Shown here in pieces: positions 34,462 to 43,661 of a stretch of 64,000 nt of DNA. Made by a program: the position numbers and the translations under genes. The notes beneath the pieces are model-generated. The model was not told where the DNA came from. It made no database searches and worked only from the letters and a program-made list of their open reading frames with translations. Positions within the stretch are counted from its first letter, which is position 1. The number at the start of each line of letters is the position of its first letter. The stretch comes from Mycolicibacter longobardus (GTDB lineage: Bacteria; Actinomycetota; Actinomycetes; Mycobacteriales; Mycobacteriaceae), in NCBI RefSeq assembly GCF_002102265.1, contig NZ_LQPG01000014.1, positions 1-64,000 of the forward strand, written 5' to 3'.

Positions 34462-35772
34462 GTGACCGTTAAGCGGTTCCTCGCGGTGCCGGCCGAGGCC
34501 CAGACCCCCTACCGGCGCTCGCACTGCATTCCGGCCCGCACCCGGCATTACGCGGCGCGGCTGCCGCAGCGGGTGCGCATCCTCAAGGTGTCCGCCGGGA
34601 TAGCCGCGACCATCAGCGCCGGCTTCGGGACGTTCGAGATGTGGGCGGACCCCACCTACTGGTGGATCGGTGCGCTCAATCTGGTCGCTGCCTGCGGGTT
34701 GGCCCTCACCCCGATGCTCTACCGCTACGGCGAGGTCATCGCGCCGTTGGCGTTTACCGGTATCGCCTACCTGACGACCTTCGTCGTCTGCTGGGTGGTG
34801 GGAACCGGGTCGGGCATCCAGTTCTACTTCCTGGCCTCGGCATCGATCAGCGTGCTCATCCTGGGGGTGGATCGGATCAAACTGGCCGCTGTGGTGGCCG
34901 GGGTCGGCGCGGCGCTGACGATAGTCCTCCAGTTCATGGTCCCAGCCGAAAAACTCGATCAGCCGGCCTGGCTGCGCGACCTGTCGTTCGTGCTGGTGGT
35001 CGTCTCGGCGTGCTTCATGGTGGTTGCCACCGTCTGGTACGCGCTGCGTGAGATCTCCCGCGCCGAAGCGGCGATGGAAGCCGAGTACGAACGTTCCGAA
35101 GCGCTGCTGGCCAACATCCTGCCCACGGCCGTGGCCGACCGGCTGAAGAACCCGGCGGTGGATGTGATCGCCGACAGCTATACCGACGCATCGGTGCTGT
35201 TCGCCGACATCGCCGACTTCACCCGGCGGGCGAGCCAGACGGACCCCGGCCAGCTTGTCGAGTTCCTCAACGAGCTCTACAGCGACCTGGACCGGCTCGT
35301 CGAGCAGCACGGCCTGGAGAAGATCAAGACCAGCGGCGACTCTTACATGGTGGTCAGCGGGGTTCCCGACCCCAGACCGGATCACCTGCACGCGCTGGCG
35401 CGGCTGGCACTCGACATCGCCGCCACCATCGCCGAACTGCGCGATCCACTGGGGCGCCCGGTGTCGTTGCGGATCGGGCTGGCCACCGGGCCGGTGGTCG
35501 CCGGCGTGGTCGGCAACCGCCGGTTCTTCTACGACGTGTGGGGCGACGCGGTGAACCTCGCCTCCCGGATGGAGTCCACCGGCGTGGCGAACCGCATCCA
35601 GGTGCCGCAGGAGGTCCAAGAGCGGCTGAGCGGCGACTTCGTGTTCGAGGAACGCGGCGACGTCGACGTCAAGGGCAAGGGCGTCCTGCACACCTGGTTT
35701 CTGGTTGATGCTCGTCCCACCGCCTCGCACGGTCCGGCGGCCCGATCCCTGTCGGTCACCCCGGCACACTGA
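34462..35772 (+). CDS. cya: membrane class III adenylyl cyclase (Rv1625c type)
   Basis: 436 residues. Six helices occupy about residues 35-195, a linker helix follows (EISRAEAAMEAEYERSEALLANILP), then the catalytic domain. Metal-binding Asp residues are in LFADIADF and SGDSY, the adenine-selecting Lys and Asp in EKIKTSGD and FYDVWGD, and the transition-state Asn and Arg in AVNLASRMES. All catalytic residues are kept, so it should make cAMP from ATP as a homodimer, like the mammalian-type enzyme Rv1625c. GTG 34462 chosen because of the -10 seven bases upstream. Confidence 0.92.
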   Translation: MTVKRFLAVPAEAQTPYRRSHCIPARTRHYAARLPQRVRILKVSAGIAATISAGFGTFEMWADPTYWWIGALNLVAACGLALTPMLYRYGEVIAPLAFTGIAYLTTFVVCWVVGTGSGIQFYFLASASISVLILGVDRIKLAAVVAGVGAALTIVLQFMVPAEKLDQPAWLRDLSFVLVVVSACFMVVATVWYALREISRAEAAMEAEYERSEALLANILPTAVADRLKNPAVDVIADSYTDASVLFADIADFTRRASQTDPGQLVEFLNELYSDLDRLVEQHGLEKIKTSGDSYMVVSGVPDPRPDHLHALARLALDIAATIAELRDPLGRPVSLRIGLATGPVVAGVVGNRRFFYDVWGDAVNLASRMESTGVANRIQVPQEVQERLSGDFVFEERGDVDVKGKGVLHTWFLVDARPTASHGPAARSLSVTPAH

Positions 35773-35838
35773 CGCCAGTGACTCAACCCGCTTCGGTAGG
35801 GTGCCGGAAAGGGTTGTCCCACAACGCTGAGGAGCGCA

Positions 35839-37080
35839 ATGACCAGGCTTTTGGCCGTGCTCGGCTCGCTGACCGGACTGGCTAACACCGTCAACGGTTA
35901 CCGCCCGCTGACCAAGCGCGGCTACCCGTCGCTGTATGTGTTCGGCTTCGGCCTGTTCGCCTCGGAGTTGCCGCTGCAGCTCATCGCCGGTCAGTCGGCG
36001 GTGTTGGCAGCGGTGTCGCGATGGTTGTCGCCGCAGGCACGACGGTTCGGCTGGCTGGTGTCGGCGCTGTCCTGGCTGGGCCTGCTCGGGCTGAACCATG
36101 CCGGGCGCACCGCGAATCGGCCGCTCACCGCGGCGTTGGACGCCGGACTCGGTTCGAGGCGCCGCACCGACGGCCGTGACCTCTGGCAGTCGCCGGGTCC
36201 GGCAGGCGAGATCGCGAAGGCGCCCGGTGTCGTGCGCATGATGCGGGTCTACCGCGACTACGCCACCGACTCCGACATCCCCTACGGCGAGTACGGCGGC
36301 CGCAACACCCTCGACGTGTGGCGTCACCGCGACCTCCCCCGAGACGGCCGCGCTCCGGTCCTGCTCCAGATTCCCGGTGGCGCCTGGATGGTGGGAAGCA
36401 AACGCGGCCAAGCACATCCGCTGATGGCCCACCTGGTCGAACGGGGCTGGGTGTGTGTGTCGATCAACTACCGGCTCAGTCCGCGTTCCACCTGGCCCGA
36501 CCACATCGTCGACGTCAAGCGGGCCCTGGCCTGGATCAAAGCGCACATCGCCGACTACGGCGGCGACCCGGACTGGGTCGCGGTGACCGGCGGCTCGGCC
36601 GGCGGCCACCTGTGCGCGCTGACCGCGCTGACACCCAACGATCCGCGATTTCAGCCGGGTTTCGCCGACGCCGACACCAGCGTGCAGGCGGCCGTCCCCT
36701 TCTACGGCATCTATGACATGACGGGCGACATCGATCTGCACCCGATGCTGCCTGCGACGTTGGGGGCCTACGTGTTCAAGCAGAGTCGGCGCCGATTCCC
36801 CGACACCTATCGTGATGCGTCACCGATGACGTACGTATCTGCCGACGCCCCACCCTTTTTCGTCCTGCACGGCACCAACGACACGTTGGTGCCGGTCGAG
36901 CAGGCCCGTGCGTTCACCGCCCGGTTGCGTGACGTGAGCACCAGCCCCGTCGCCTATGCCGAGTTGCCGTTGGCTCAGCACGCCTTCGACATCTTCGGCT
37001 CACCCCGGGCAGGGCACACGGCGGTGGCCGTCGAGCAGTTTCTCGCCGAGGTCTACTCCAGAAGGACGGCACGACACTAA
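35839..37080 (+). CDS. alpha/beta hydrolase esterase with N-terminal membrane segments (LipC/LipO/LipQ type)
   Basis: 413 residues. Two or three hydrophobic stretches occur in the first 95 residues (SLYVFGFGLFASELPLQLIAG, GWLVSALSWLGLLGL). A hormone-sensitive-lipase-like hydrolase domain follows, with oxyanion region LQIPGGAWMVGSK (PGGAW instead of HGGGW), nucleophile GGSAGGH, acid GTNDTLVP and His in LAQHAFD. It probably hydrolyses short acyl esters at the membrane. GAGGAG lies 6 nt before ATG 35839. Confidence 0.85.
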   Translation: MTRLLAVLGSLTGLANTVNGYRPLTKRGYPSLYVFGFGLFASELPLQLIAGQSAVLAAVSRWLSPQARRFGWLVSALSWLGLLGLNHAGRTANRPLTAALDAGLGSRRRTDGRDLWQSPGPAGEIAKAPGVVRMMRVYRDYATDSDIPYGEYGGRNTLDVWRHRDLPRDGRAPVLLQIPGGAWMVGSKRGQAHPLMAHLVERGWVCVSINYRLSPRSTWPDHIVDVKRALAWIKAHIADYGGDPDWVAVTGGSAGGHLCALTALTPNDPRFQPGFADADTSVQAAVPFYGIYDMTGDIDLHPMLPATLGAYVFKQSRRRFPDTYRDASPMTYVSADAPPFFVLHGTNDTLVPVEQARAFTARLRDVSTSPVAYAELPLAQHAFDIFGSPRAGHTAVAVEQFLAEVYSRRTARH

Positions 37081-37132
37081 TTCGGCCCTGATTCCACGCC
37101 CTGGAACGCGGCATCTGTGCCAGACTGCGGCC

Positions 37133-37726
37133 ATGGAAACAACCTCTTCTTCGGCTCTGCTGTCCAGTCTGTGGAAGTCGACACTGGTCTCCGGTGTCTT
37201 GGCCGTGGTACTCGGCGCGGCGATCCTGTATTGGCCCGGTAAGACGATCCTGGTAGCCGCTGTGCTCTTCGGTGTCTACCTGGCGGTAACCGGCGTCGCG
37301 CAACTGATCTCCGCCTTCGGCCTGCCCTTGATGTCCGCCGGCGGGCGGGTGATGCTGTTCCTCAGCGGCACCGCATCGGTGATTCTGGCCGTGCTCTGTT
37401 TCCGGCATTTCAACTCCGACGAGGAAGCCATCGCGGTCCTGCTGCTGGCCATCTGGATTGCGGTCGGCTTCATCTTCCGCGGTGTGTCCGCCACCGTCGC
37501 GGCCATCAGCGACCCCGCGCTGCCGGGCCGCGGCTGGCAGATCTTCATGGGTGTGGTCAGCCTGCTGGCCGGGCTGGTGACGCTGGCGTGGCCGTTCACC
37601 TCGCTGTTGACGCTGGCGCTGGTCGTCGGGTGGTGGCTCATTGTCATCGGCGTTGTCGAGATCGTCACGGCGTTCAACGTCCGGCGTGAGTCCGGCAAGG
37701 TCGCGACGGCGCTGTCGGGCGGATAG
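37133..37726 (+). CDS. HdeD/DUF308 family membrane protein
   Basis: 197 residues with six helices in three repeated pairs (VSGVLAVVLGAAILYWPGKTILVAAVLFGVYLAVTGV and following), the DUF308 pattern. E. coli HdeD is involved in acid resistance at high density; the role here is not known. ATG 37133 was chosen over upstream in-frame codons because they lie inside the preceding esterase gene; CAGACT six bases upstream is a possible -10. Confidence 0.85.
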   Translation: METTSSSALLSSLWKSTLVSGVLAVVLGAAILYWPGKTILVAAVLFGVYLAVTGVAQLISAFGLPLMSAGGRVMLFLSGTASVILAVLCFRHFNSDEEAIAVLLLAIWIAVGFIFRGVSATVAAISDPALPGRGWQIFMGVVSLLAGLVTLAWPFTSLLTLALVVGWWLIVIGVVEIVTAFNVRRESGKVATALSGG

Positions 37727-37827
37727 GCGGCGTACCTCGGCTCGGGGTGCGGCCCGTGCCAACGCGGGTACCCTGAGTTCTGCCCCCGTTTGACACCTCC
37801 TGATGCCCTGATGTGGAGTCCGCCGCA

Positions 37828-38391
37828 ATGCCCGAGTCCGGCACGCCCTCGCTGTCGCCCGAGTCTCAACCATCCTGGCCGCCACCTGGCGGTAGTTGTC
37901 CCCCACCGGCCTACCCGTACCCGTATCCGGCGCCCGGGCAGTACCCCGGTTACCCGCCGGCCGGCCTGACCAACGCACCCCGCAACGGTGCCGGCATCGC
38001 AGCCCTGGTGGTTGCCATCGCCGGCATCGTGACCGCGCTGTCGGTGATCGGCGGGGTGGGACTGGGTCTCGCCGCGGTGGTGCTCGGGTTGATCGGACGC
38101 GGCCGGGCCAAACGCGGTGAAGCCGACAACGGCAGCGTCGCGCTCGCCGGCATTGTTCTGGGTGCCCTGGCGGTGGTCGCCGGAATCGGCTGCATCTTCG
38201 TCTACGTCGGTATCTGGCGGACGGCAGGCGCCGGTGACTATGTGGAATGCATGACCAAGGCGGGTTCGGACGCCGGTGCGCAGCAGCAGTGCACCGACCG
38301 GTTCCGTGAGCACTTCGAGAACACCTTCGGCAGTGGCGCCGACGCCCCCATGGTGCAGGAGGAATCGGACTCGGCGCTGATGCCGGCCTAG
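37828..38391 (+). CDS. DUF4190 domain membrane protein
   Basis: 187 residues. A Pro/Ser/Tyr-rich tail (about 55 residues, PYPYPAPGQYPGYPPAG) precedes two helices of the DUF4190 type (IAALVVAIAGIVTALSVIGGVGLGLAAVVLGLIGRG, VALAGIVLGALAVVAGIGCIF) and a short acidic extracellular tail. GGAG about 10 nt before ATG 37828 supports this start; GTG 37813 is an alternative. TTGACA at 37792-37797 and TACCCT at 37769-37774 occur upstream but are not paired properly. The stop overlaps the convergent tesB stop (CTAG). Function unknown. Confidence 0.8.
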   Translation: MPESGTPSLSPESQPSWPPPGGSCPPPAYPYPYPAPGQYPGYPPAGLTNAPRNGAGIAALVVAIAGIVTALSVIGGVGLGLAAVVLGLIGRGRAKRGEADNGSVALAGIVLGALAVVAGIGCIFVYVGIWRTAGAGDYVECMTKAGSDAGAQQQCTDRFREHFENTFGSGADAPMVQEESDSALMPA

Positions 38392-39266
38392 CGCTTGACG
38401 CTCGGGAAGTACTTCAGCACGCCTTCCTGCGTGACGGTGGCGATCACCTGGCCGGATCGGTCGAAGAAGTGTCCGGTGCCCAACCCGCGGGAGTCCGCAG
38501 CCACCGGTGACGACGTTGCATACAGCACCCAGTCGTCGAACCGTACCGGCCGGTGAAACCACAACGTGTGGTTGGCGCTGGCCGCGAAGATCCGGTCGAA
38601 TCCCCACGACAGCCCATGCTTGGTGATGATGGAATCCAGCACAGTGGTGTCCGACGAATAGACCATCATCGCGGTATGCAGCACCGGGTCCTCGGGCAAC
38701 GCCCCGTCGGCCTTGAGCCAGACCCGGTTGTGGTCCAGGCTTCCGCCCTTGTCGCGCATGATCCAGGCGGGGTCGTTGGTGTAGCGCCACTCGATCGGGT
38801 GCGGCGCCTTGACGAAGCCGGGGACGACGTCCTCGTAGCCGTTGAGACGTTCCCGCAGCCCGGGCAATGTCTCCGGTTCGGCGACGGTGGGCGCTTCGAC
38901 GCTGTGCTCGATGCCGCTGCCACCCAACAGGTAGGAGACCATCGCGGTGGCGATCAGGGTGTCGCCCTGAAACGCGTCGACCCGGCGGTTGGCGAACCGG
39001 CGTTCGTCGCGCAACCGGTGCACCCGGAATTCGATGTCGCGGGCAGGGTCGCCACCGTTGATGAAGTGGACCGACAGCGCACCGGGCGGAAGGTGCTCGG
39101 CCACCGTCCGGCTCGCCGCAACCAGCGACTGTGCCATCAGCTGTCCCCCGAAGGTGCGCAACGGCGTCTTACTGGGGTGCGATCCGACGAATACGTCGTC
39201 GTCAGTGACCTTGAGGTCCAGTACGGCCAGCAGCTCCTCGAGATCCGTATTCGGCTCGACCGGCAC
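38388..39266 (-). CDS. tesB: acyl-CoA thioesterase II
   Basis: 292-residue double hotdog thioesterase that releases fatty acids from acyl-CoA. Family strings: FVGSHPSKTPLRTFGGQLMAQSLVAASRTV, HFINGGDPARDIEFRVHRLRDERRFANRRVDAFQ, the Asp in VYSSDTTVLDS and the C-terminal HRPVRFDDWVLYATSSPVAADSRGLG. GTG start shares its first G with the TAG stop of pyk, so it is co-translated with pyk (Rv1617-Rv1618 order). Confidence 0.94.
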   Translation of the reverse strand: MPVEPNTDLEELLAVLDLKVTDDDVFVGSHPSKTPLRTFGGQLMAQSLVAASRTVAEHLPPGALSVHFINGGDPARDIEFRVHRLRDERRFANRRVDAFQGDTLIATAMVSYLLGGSGIEHSVEAPTVAEPETLPGLRERLNGYEDVVPGFVKAPHPIEWRYTNDPAWIMRDKGGSLDHNRVWLKADGALPEDPVLHTAMMVYSSDTTVLDSIITKHGLSWGFDRIFAASANHTLWFHRPVRFDDWVLYATSSPVAADSRGLGTGHFFDRSGQVIATVTQEGVLKYFPSVKR

Positions 39267-40684
39267 TAGACGTCGTCCTCACCGATCCGATGCACGTGGA
39301 TCATGTTGGTCGAGCCCTCGGTTCCCGGCGGGGCGCCCGCGACGATGACCACCAGATCACCGCGCTGGTAGCGACCCAGCCCGAGCATCGCCTTGTCCAC
39401 CTGGCGGATCATTCCGTCGGTCGAGTTCTCCTGCGGGACGATGAATGTCTCGGTACCCCAGGTCATCGCCAACTGGCTGCGGATCTTGGGCAGCGCGGTG
39501 AAGGCCAGCAATGGCAGCGGAGTGTGCAGCCGGGCCAGCCGACGCACGGTGTCACCGGACTGGGTGAAGGCCACCAACGCCTTGGCGTCGAGGCGTTCAC
39601 CGATCTCACGTGCCGCGAACGAGATCACTCCCCGCTTGGTGCGCGGCACGTGCGTCAACGGCGGTGCCGCAGTGGAGTTCTGCTCGACGGCGCAGATGAT
39701 CCGGCTCATGGTCCGCACCGCCTCCAAGGCGTACTTGCCGACCGCGGTCTCCCCCGACAGCATCACCGCGTCGGTGCCGTCGAGCACCGCGTTGGCGACG
39801 TCGGACGCCTCCGCCCGGGTGGGCCGGAAGTTGTCGATCATCGACTCCAACATCTGAGTCGCGACGATCACCGGACGGGCGTTCTCCCGCGCGACCTGGA
39901 TGGCGCGCTTCTGCACCAGGGGCACCTCTTCGAGGGCCAGCTCCACGCCCAGGTCGCCGCGGGCCACCATCACCGCGTCGAAGGCCAGCACCACGGCTTC
40001 GAGGTTCTCGATGGCCTCCGGCTTCTCAAGCTTGGCGATCACCGGAACCCGGCGGCCGACCCGATCCATCACCTCGTGCACCAGCTCGACATCCGACGGC
40101 GAGCGCACGAACGACAGCGCCACCATGTCCACACCGAGCTTCAGGGCGAACTCGAGGTCTTCGATGTCCTTTTCCGACAATGCCGGAGCGGAGACCTTCA
40201 TGCCCGGCAGCGACATGCCCTTGTTGTTGCTGACCGGCCCACCCTCGGTGACCTCGCACACCACGTCGTCACCGTCGATGTGTTCCACCACCAGCCCGAC
40301 CTTGCCGTCGTCGATCAGCACACGGTCGCCCGGCGCCGCGTCGGCGGCGAGCTGCTTGTAGGTGGTGGACACCCGGTCGTGGCTGCCGGCGCAGTCCTCC
40401 ACGGTGATCCGCACCGTCTCACCGTTCGCCCAGTACGTGGGGCCGTCGGCGAAACGTCCCAACCGGATCTTGGGCCCCTGCAGATCGGCGAGCACCCCGA
40501 CCGCCCGGCCGGTCTCGTCCGAGGCGGCGCGCACCCATTCGTAGGAGGCCTGGTGGTCCTTGTGGTCACCGTGGCTGAAGTTCAGGCGGGCCACGTCCAT
40601 GCCCGCTTCGACCAACGCCCGGACCATCTCCGCGGAGTGGCTTGCCGGGCCGAGAGTACAGACGATCTTGCCGCGTCTATTCAC
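39266..40684 (-). CDS. pyk: pyruvate kinase
   Basis: 472-residue glycolytic enzyme making pyruvate and ATP from phosphoenolpyruvate. Motifs: RRGKIVCTLGPASHS, the metal/substrate region GVLADLQGPKIRLG, LIDDGKVGL, the active-site Lys in IAKLEKPEAIENL, MVARGDLGVELALEEVPLVQKR and the C domain TQSGDTVRRLARLHT. GTG 40684 is preceded by -10 TATGCT (40691-40696) with a 6-nt gap, so leaderless. Counterpart of Rv1617. Confidence 0.97.
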   Translation of the reverse strand: MNRRGKIVCTLGPASHSAEMVRALVEAGMDVARLNFSHGDHKDHQASYEWVRAASDETGRAVGVLADLQGPKIRLGRFADGPTYWANGETVRITVEDCAGSHDRVSTTYKQLAADAAPGDRVLIDDGKVGLVVEHIDGDDVVCEVTEGGPVSNNKGMSLPGMKVSAPALSEKDIEDLEFALKLGVDMVALSFVRSPSDVELVHEVMDRVGRRVPVIAKLEKPEAIENLEAVVLAFDAVMVARGDLGVELALEEVPLVQKRAIQVARENARPVIVATQMLESMIDNFRPTRAEASDVANAVLDGTDAVMLSGETAVGKYALEAVRTMSRIICAVEQNSTAAPPLTHVPRTKRGVISFAAREIGERLDAKALVAFTQSGDTVRRLARLHTPLPLLAFTALPKIRSQLAMTWGTETFIVPQENSTDGMIRQVDKAMLGLGRYQRGDLVVIVAGAPPGTEGSTNMIHVHRIGEDDV

Positions 40685-40690
40685 GGCGCA

Positions 40691-40741
40691 AGCATAGTCG
40701 GGCCGCCTGAGCCGTCCTCCTCAGGAACGGTTGGCGCCAAC
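40691..40741 (-). promoter_or_regulatory. pyk upstream region: -10 element and palindrome
   Basis: The minus-strand -10 TATGCT is at 40691-40696. CCTGAG/CTCAGG arms (40706-40725, 8-nt loop) and a perfect 12-bp palindrome GTTGGCGCCAAC (40730-40741) follow upstream. The palindrome is a candidate operator for pyk; the hairpin could alternatively help end the TM2 gene transcript, but no T tract follows. Confidence 0.4.
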
Positions 40742-40775
40742 GGAAACCGAGTGGCACGCAGCCGAAACGGGACGA

Positions 40776-41162
40776 TCAGATGCCGTCGCGCAGTGGTCGG
40801 CCCTGCGTGTCGTGCACCCGTCCGCCCAGCAGCAGAATCGCATCGATGACTCCCCAGATGACCGGTACGGCGACGCCGATCCCCCATGTCACGGCGGTGA
40901 TGAACAGGCCGAACAGCAACTGCGTGATCCCCAACCGAAATTGGCCGAGGTAGATGCGGCCGAACCCGAGGAACCCGAACAGGCCGAGCAGCTGCAGCAG
41001 AGCTGCGATGACTTTCGACTTCTCCGAGTAGGGCTGCCCGGTAGCCGGATGGCGGCCGTGAGGCGCCGACATGTCCGGGTAAGGGGGCGGATAGCCCGAC
41101 GGTTGCTCGTAGGGCCCCCAGTTGCCCTGCTGCCCTGCCGGAGGCCACTGCGGATCGGTCAT
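40776..41162 (-). CDS. TM2 domain-containing membrane protein
   Basis: 128 residues. A Pro/Gly/Tyr-rich N-terminal tail (about 40 residues) is followed by the TM2 module: two helices joined by a short turn (VIAALLQLLGLFGFLGFGRIYLGQFRLGITQLLFGLFITAVTWG) with the family G-x-x-R-x-Y-L-G pattern. Corresponds to Rv1616 by order. Function unknown. Confidence 0.85.
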   Translation of the reverse strand: MTDPQWPPAGQQGNWGPYEQPSGYPPPYPDMSAPHGRHPATGQPYSEKSKVIAALLQLLGLFGFLGFGRIYLGQFRLGITQLLFGLFITAVTWGIGVAVPVIWGVIDAILLLGGRVHDTQGRPLRDGI

Positions 41163-41217
41163 GCCTGCAGCATGCCAGAAATGTCGCCGGCGCCGTCGGG
41201 GCTGCTATTCGCGCAGG

Positions 41218-42858
41218 TCAGGGTCGTCGGTTTCGTCCGAATCGGGGTCGGAGCCATCGTCGGCGCCCGTCGGTCTCCTCGGGGTCGTCTTCGGAGTCTT
41301 CGACTCCTTCGGGCTCCTCGGGCTCGGCGGGCTCCGCGGGTTCTGTGGTGTCGTCGGAGTCCGAGTCGGCGTCCTCTTCCGGCTCCGCTTCTGGCTCCGT
41401 GCTGTCCTCGCCGGCCGGCTCGAGCTCAGCATCTTCGGCGGTTTCCGCCTCGTCGGCCTCAGCTTCCGGTTCGGGCTCTTCGACCTTCTCGAGCTCTTCT
41501 ACCGCGGCGGGCTCTTCTGCCGTCTCTTGGTCCTCAATGCCCTCGGCCTGCTCATCAGACTCCGACTCGGGCTCTTCGGCCTCGTCTGTGTCCTTATCGG
41601 CCTGGTCGCCCTCGACGGCCTCGTCGGCTTCGACCGTGTCGTCGACGGCCTCGACAACCTCCTCGAGCTCAGACTCCGGTTCGGTCTCGTCGGCTTCCCC
41701 GGATTCTCCGGACTCCGGTTCGGTCGCCTCGGATTCCTCGGCCTCCGGGGCTTCCTCGGCGCTGTCGGTAGCCTCAGCCTCTTCTTCCGACTCGTCCGAC
41801 TCGTCCGACCCGTCCGAGTCGTCTGACTCATCCTCGCCGCTAAGCCTTTTCGGCACCCGAACCACCGAGCCGACACCGTTGGCGACACCGGCGGCCACCA
41901 ACTCCTTCTCGTCCTGCGCTTCCAGCTCTTCTCCGGGCTCCAGCTCCGCTTCCGCTGCAGCCTCCTGCTCGTCTGATTCGTCGGGTTGCCAGGCGCGACG
42001 GATGGCTTCTGGATCCTCGCGGCCCTTGGTCGCGAGCAGGATGTAAACGACCGCGCCGATGAACACGAACGTGGAGGTGAACGAGTTGACCCGGATTCCG
42101 GCGATATGAGTGGCCGCGTCGTCGCGGAGCAGTTCGATGCCGAAACGGCCGATGCAATAGCCGGCGACATAGAGCGCGAACAGCCGGCCATGCCCCATGC
42201 GGAACCGGCGGTCGGCGTAGATCAAGACGACGAATACCACCAGGTTCCACAGCAGTTCGTACAAGAACGTCGGCTGGACGATCTTGTACAGCTCGCCGGT
42301 CGACACGCCGTCGAGCAGGTGCGGATCGCGCACCCCGGCGGCGTCTTCGCGCCAGAAGATCTCCAGACCCCACGGCAGCGTCGTCTCCCGGCCGTAGAGC
42401 TCCTGGTTGAAGTAGTTTCCGATCCGCCCGATCGCCTGCGCCAACACGATGCCGGGCGCCACGGCGTCACCGAAGGCGGGCAACGAGATCCCCCGGCGAC
42501 GGCAGCCGATCCACGCACCGACCCCACCGAGTGCCACCGCACCCCAGATCCCCAGACCGCCGTCCCAGATCCGCGGAGTCGCCTCCCACCCGACGCCGCC
42601 CTCGCCGAAGTAGGTCCGCCAGTCCGTCATCAGGTGATACAGCCGCCCACCGATCAGACCGAACGGCACCGCCCATAGCGCGATGTCGTAGATGACACCC
42701 GGTTCACCGCCGCGGGCGCGCCACCGGCGATCGCCGATCAGCAGGGCGACGACGATCCCGATGATGATGCACAGCGCGTAGGCCCGGATCGGGACCAGTC
42801 CCAGATGCCAGACACCACGCGCCGGGCTGGGAAAGTACGTGAGCCAATTCAAAGTCAT
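41218..42858 (-). CDS. lgt: prolipoprotein diacylglyceryl transferase with very long acidic tail
   Basis: 546 residues. Residues 1-290 are a complete seven-helix Lgt that adds diacylglycerol to lipobox cysteines; GRIGNYFNQELYGRET and GHGRLFALYVAGYCIGRFGIELLR are the signature regions with catalytic Arg/His residues. From about residue 291 to 530 the protein is low-complexity Glu/Asp/Ser/Ala, ending with a basic patch (GRRRWLRPRFGRNRRP). M. tuberculosis Lgt also has an extension, shorter from memory. ATG overlaps the trpA stop (ATGA), so lgt is translated as part of the trp cluster. Confidence 0.94.
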   Translation of the reverse strand: MTLNWLTYFPSPARGVWHLGLVPIRAYALCIIIGIVVALLIGDRRWRARGGEPGVIYDIALWAVPFGLIGGRLYHLMTDWRTYFGEGGVGWEATPRIWDGGLGIWGAVALGGVGAWIGCRRRGISLPAFGDAVAPGIVLAQAIGRIGNYFNQELYGRETTLPWGLEIFWREDAAGVRDPHLLDGVSTGELYKIVQPTFLYELLWNLVVFVVLIYADRRFRMGHGRLFALYVAGYCIGRFGIELLRDDAATHIAGIRVNSFTSTFVFIGAVVYILLATKGREDPEAIRRAWQPDESDEQEAAAEAELEPGEELEAQDEKELVAAGVANGVGSVVRVPKRLSGEDESDDSDGSDESDESEEEAEATDSAEEAPEAEESEATEPESGESGEADETEPESELEEVVEAVDDTVEADEAVEGDQADKDTDEAEEPESESDEQAEGIEDQETAEEPAAVEELEKVEEPEPEAEADEAETAEDAELEPAGEDSTEPEAEPEEDADSDSDDTTEPAEPAEPEEPEGVEDSEDDPEETDGRRRWLRPRFGRNRRP

Positions 42859-43661
42859 CGCTGTGAAATCCTTTGACGGACACCGGAAACAAGTTCTTCG
42901 GTCAAGGACCGCAGCCCGGTCAGGCCATCGGTGAGGGCGGTGACCAGTGCCGAGCCGACGATGACACCGTCGGTGTAGGCGCCGATCTCGGCGGCCTGCG
43001 CGCCCGACCGCACCCCCAGACCGACGCCGACGGGAATGTCGGAGACCTCGCGCACCCTGCGCACCAGTTGCGGTGCCGCGTTCGACACCGTGTTGCGGGC
43101 GCCGGTGACCCCCATCGTGGACGCGGCGTAGACGAATCCGCGGGTGGCTTTCACGGTCTCGGCCAGTCGCTGCGGCGTCGATGACGGTGCGACCAGGAAG
43201 ATCCGGTCCAGCGCATGCTGTTCGGACGCTGCCATCCAGTCGTCGGCTTCGTCGACGATCAGGTCCGGGGTGATCAGCCCGAGTCCGCCGGCCGCCGCCA
43301 GGTCGCGGGCGAACGCGTCGACGCCGTAGCGCAGCACCGGATTCCAGTAGGTCATCACCACCGCCCGGCCGCCGGCGCCGGCGATCGCCTCGACGGCGGT
43401 CAGAGTGTCGCGAACCCGCACACCGCCCTGCAGGGCGGTCTCGGTGGCGCGTGCGATGGTCGGGCCGTCCATTCCCGGATCGGAATACGGGACACCGACT
43501 TCGATGAGGTCACAACCGGATTCGACCAGGGCGGTCATCGCGGCGATGGACCCCGGCACATCCGGGTATCCGGTCGGCAGGTAGCCGATCAGCGCGGCGC
43601 GGTCTTCGGCCCGGCACGCGGTGAACATCGGGGCCAGCCGGTCGCCGGCGTGGTCGCTCAT
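42855..43661 (-). CDS. trpA: tryptophan synthase alpha chain
   Basis: 268-residue TIM barrel that cleaves indole-3-glycerol phosphate to indole for TrpB. The catalytic Glu is in [19 protein letters not shown] and the Asp in [13 protein letters not shown] start at ATG 43661 (MSDHAGD), which overlaps the trpB stop (ATGA); a longer start is unnecessary. Next downstream is lgt. Confidence 0.97.
   Translation of the reverse strand: MSDHAGDRLAPMFTACRAEDRAALIGYLPTGYPDVPGSIAAMTALVESGCDLIEVGVPYSDPGMDGPTIARATETALQGGVRVRDTLTAVEAIAGAGGRAVVMTYWNPVLRYGVDAFARDLAAAGGLGLITPDLIVDEADDWMAASEQHALDRIFLVAPSSTPQRLAETVKATRGFVYAASTMGVTGARNTVSNAAPQLVRRVREVSDIPVGVGLGVRSGAQAAEIGAYTDGVIVGSALVTALTDGLTGLRSLTEELVSGVRQRISQR

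Noticed and set aside
34300..36741. Very long minus-strand open frame antisense to the adenylyl cyclase and esterase
   Set aside because: Its product is low-complexity His/Gln/Arg/Gly-rich with no family match, while the opposite strand encodes two proteins with intact catalytic motifs. It is a shadow of high-GC coding DNA.
41340..42000. Long plus-strand Ser-rich frame antisense to the Lgt tail
   Set aside because: It is the complement of the GAG/GAC/TCC-rich acidic tail and has no start signal or homology; the Lgt frame is continuous with a conserved enzyme.
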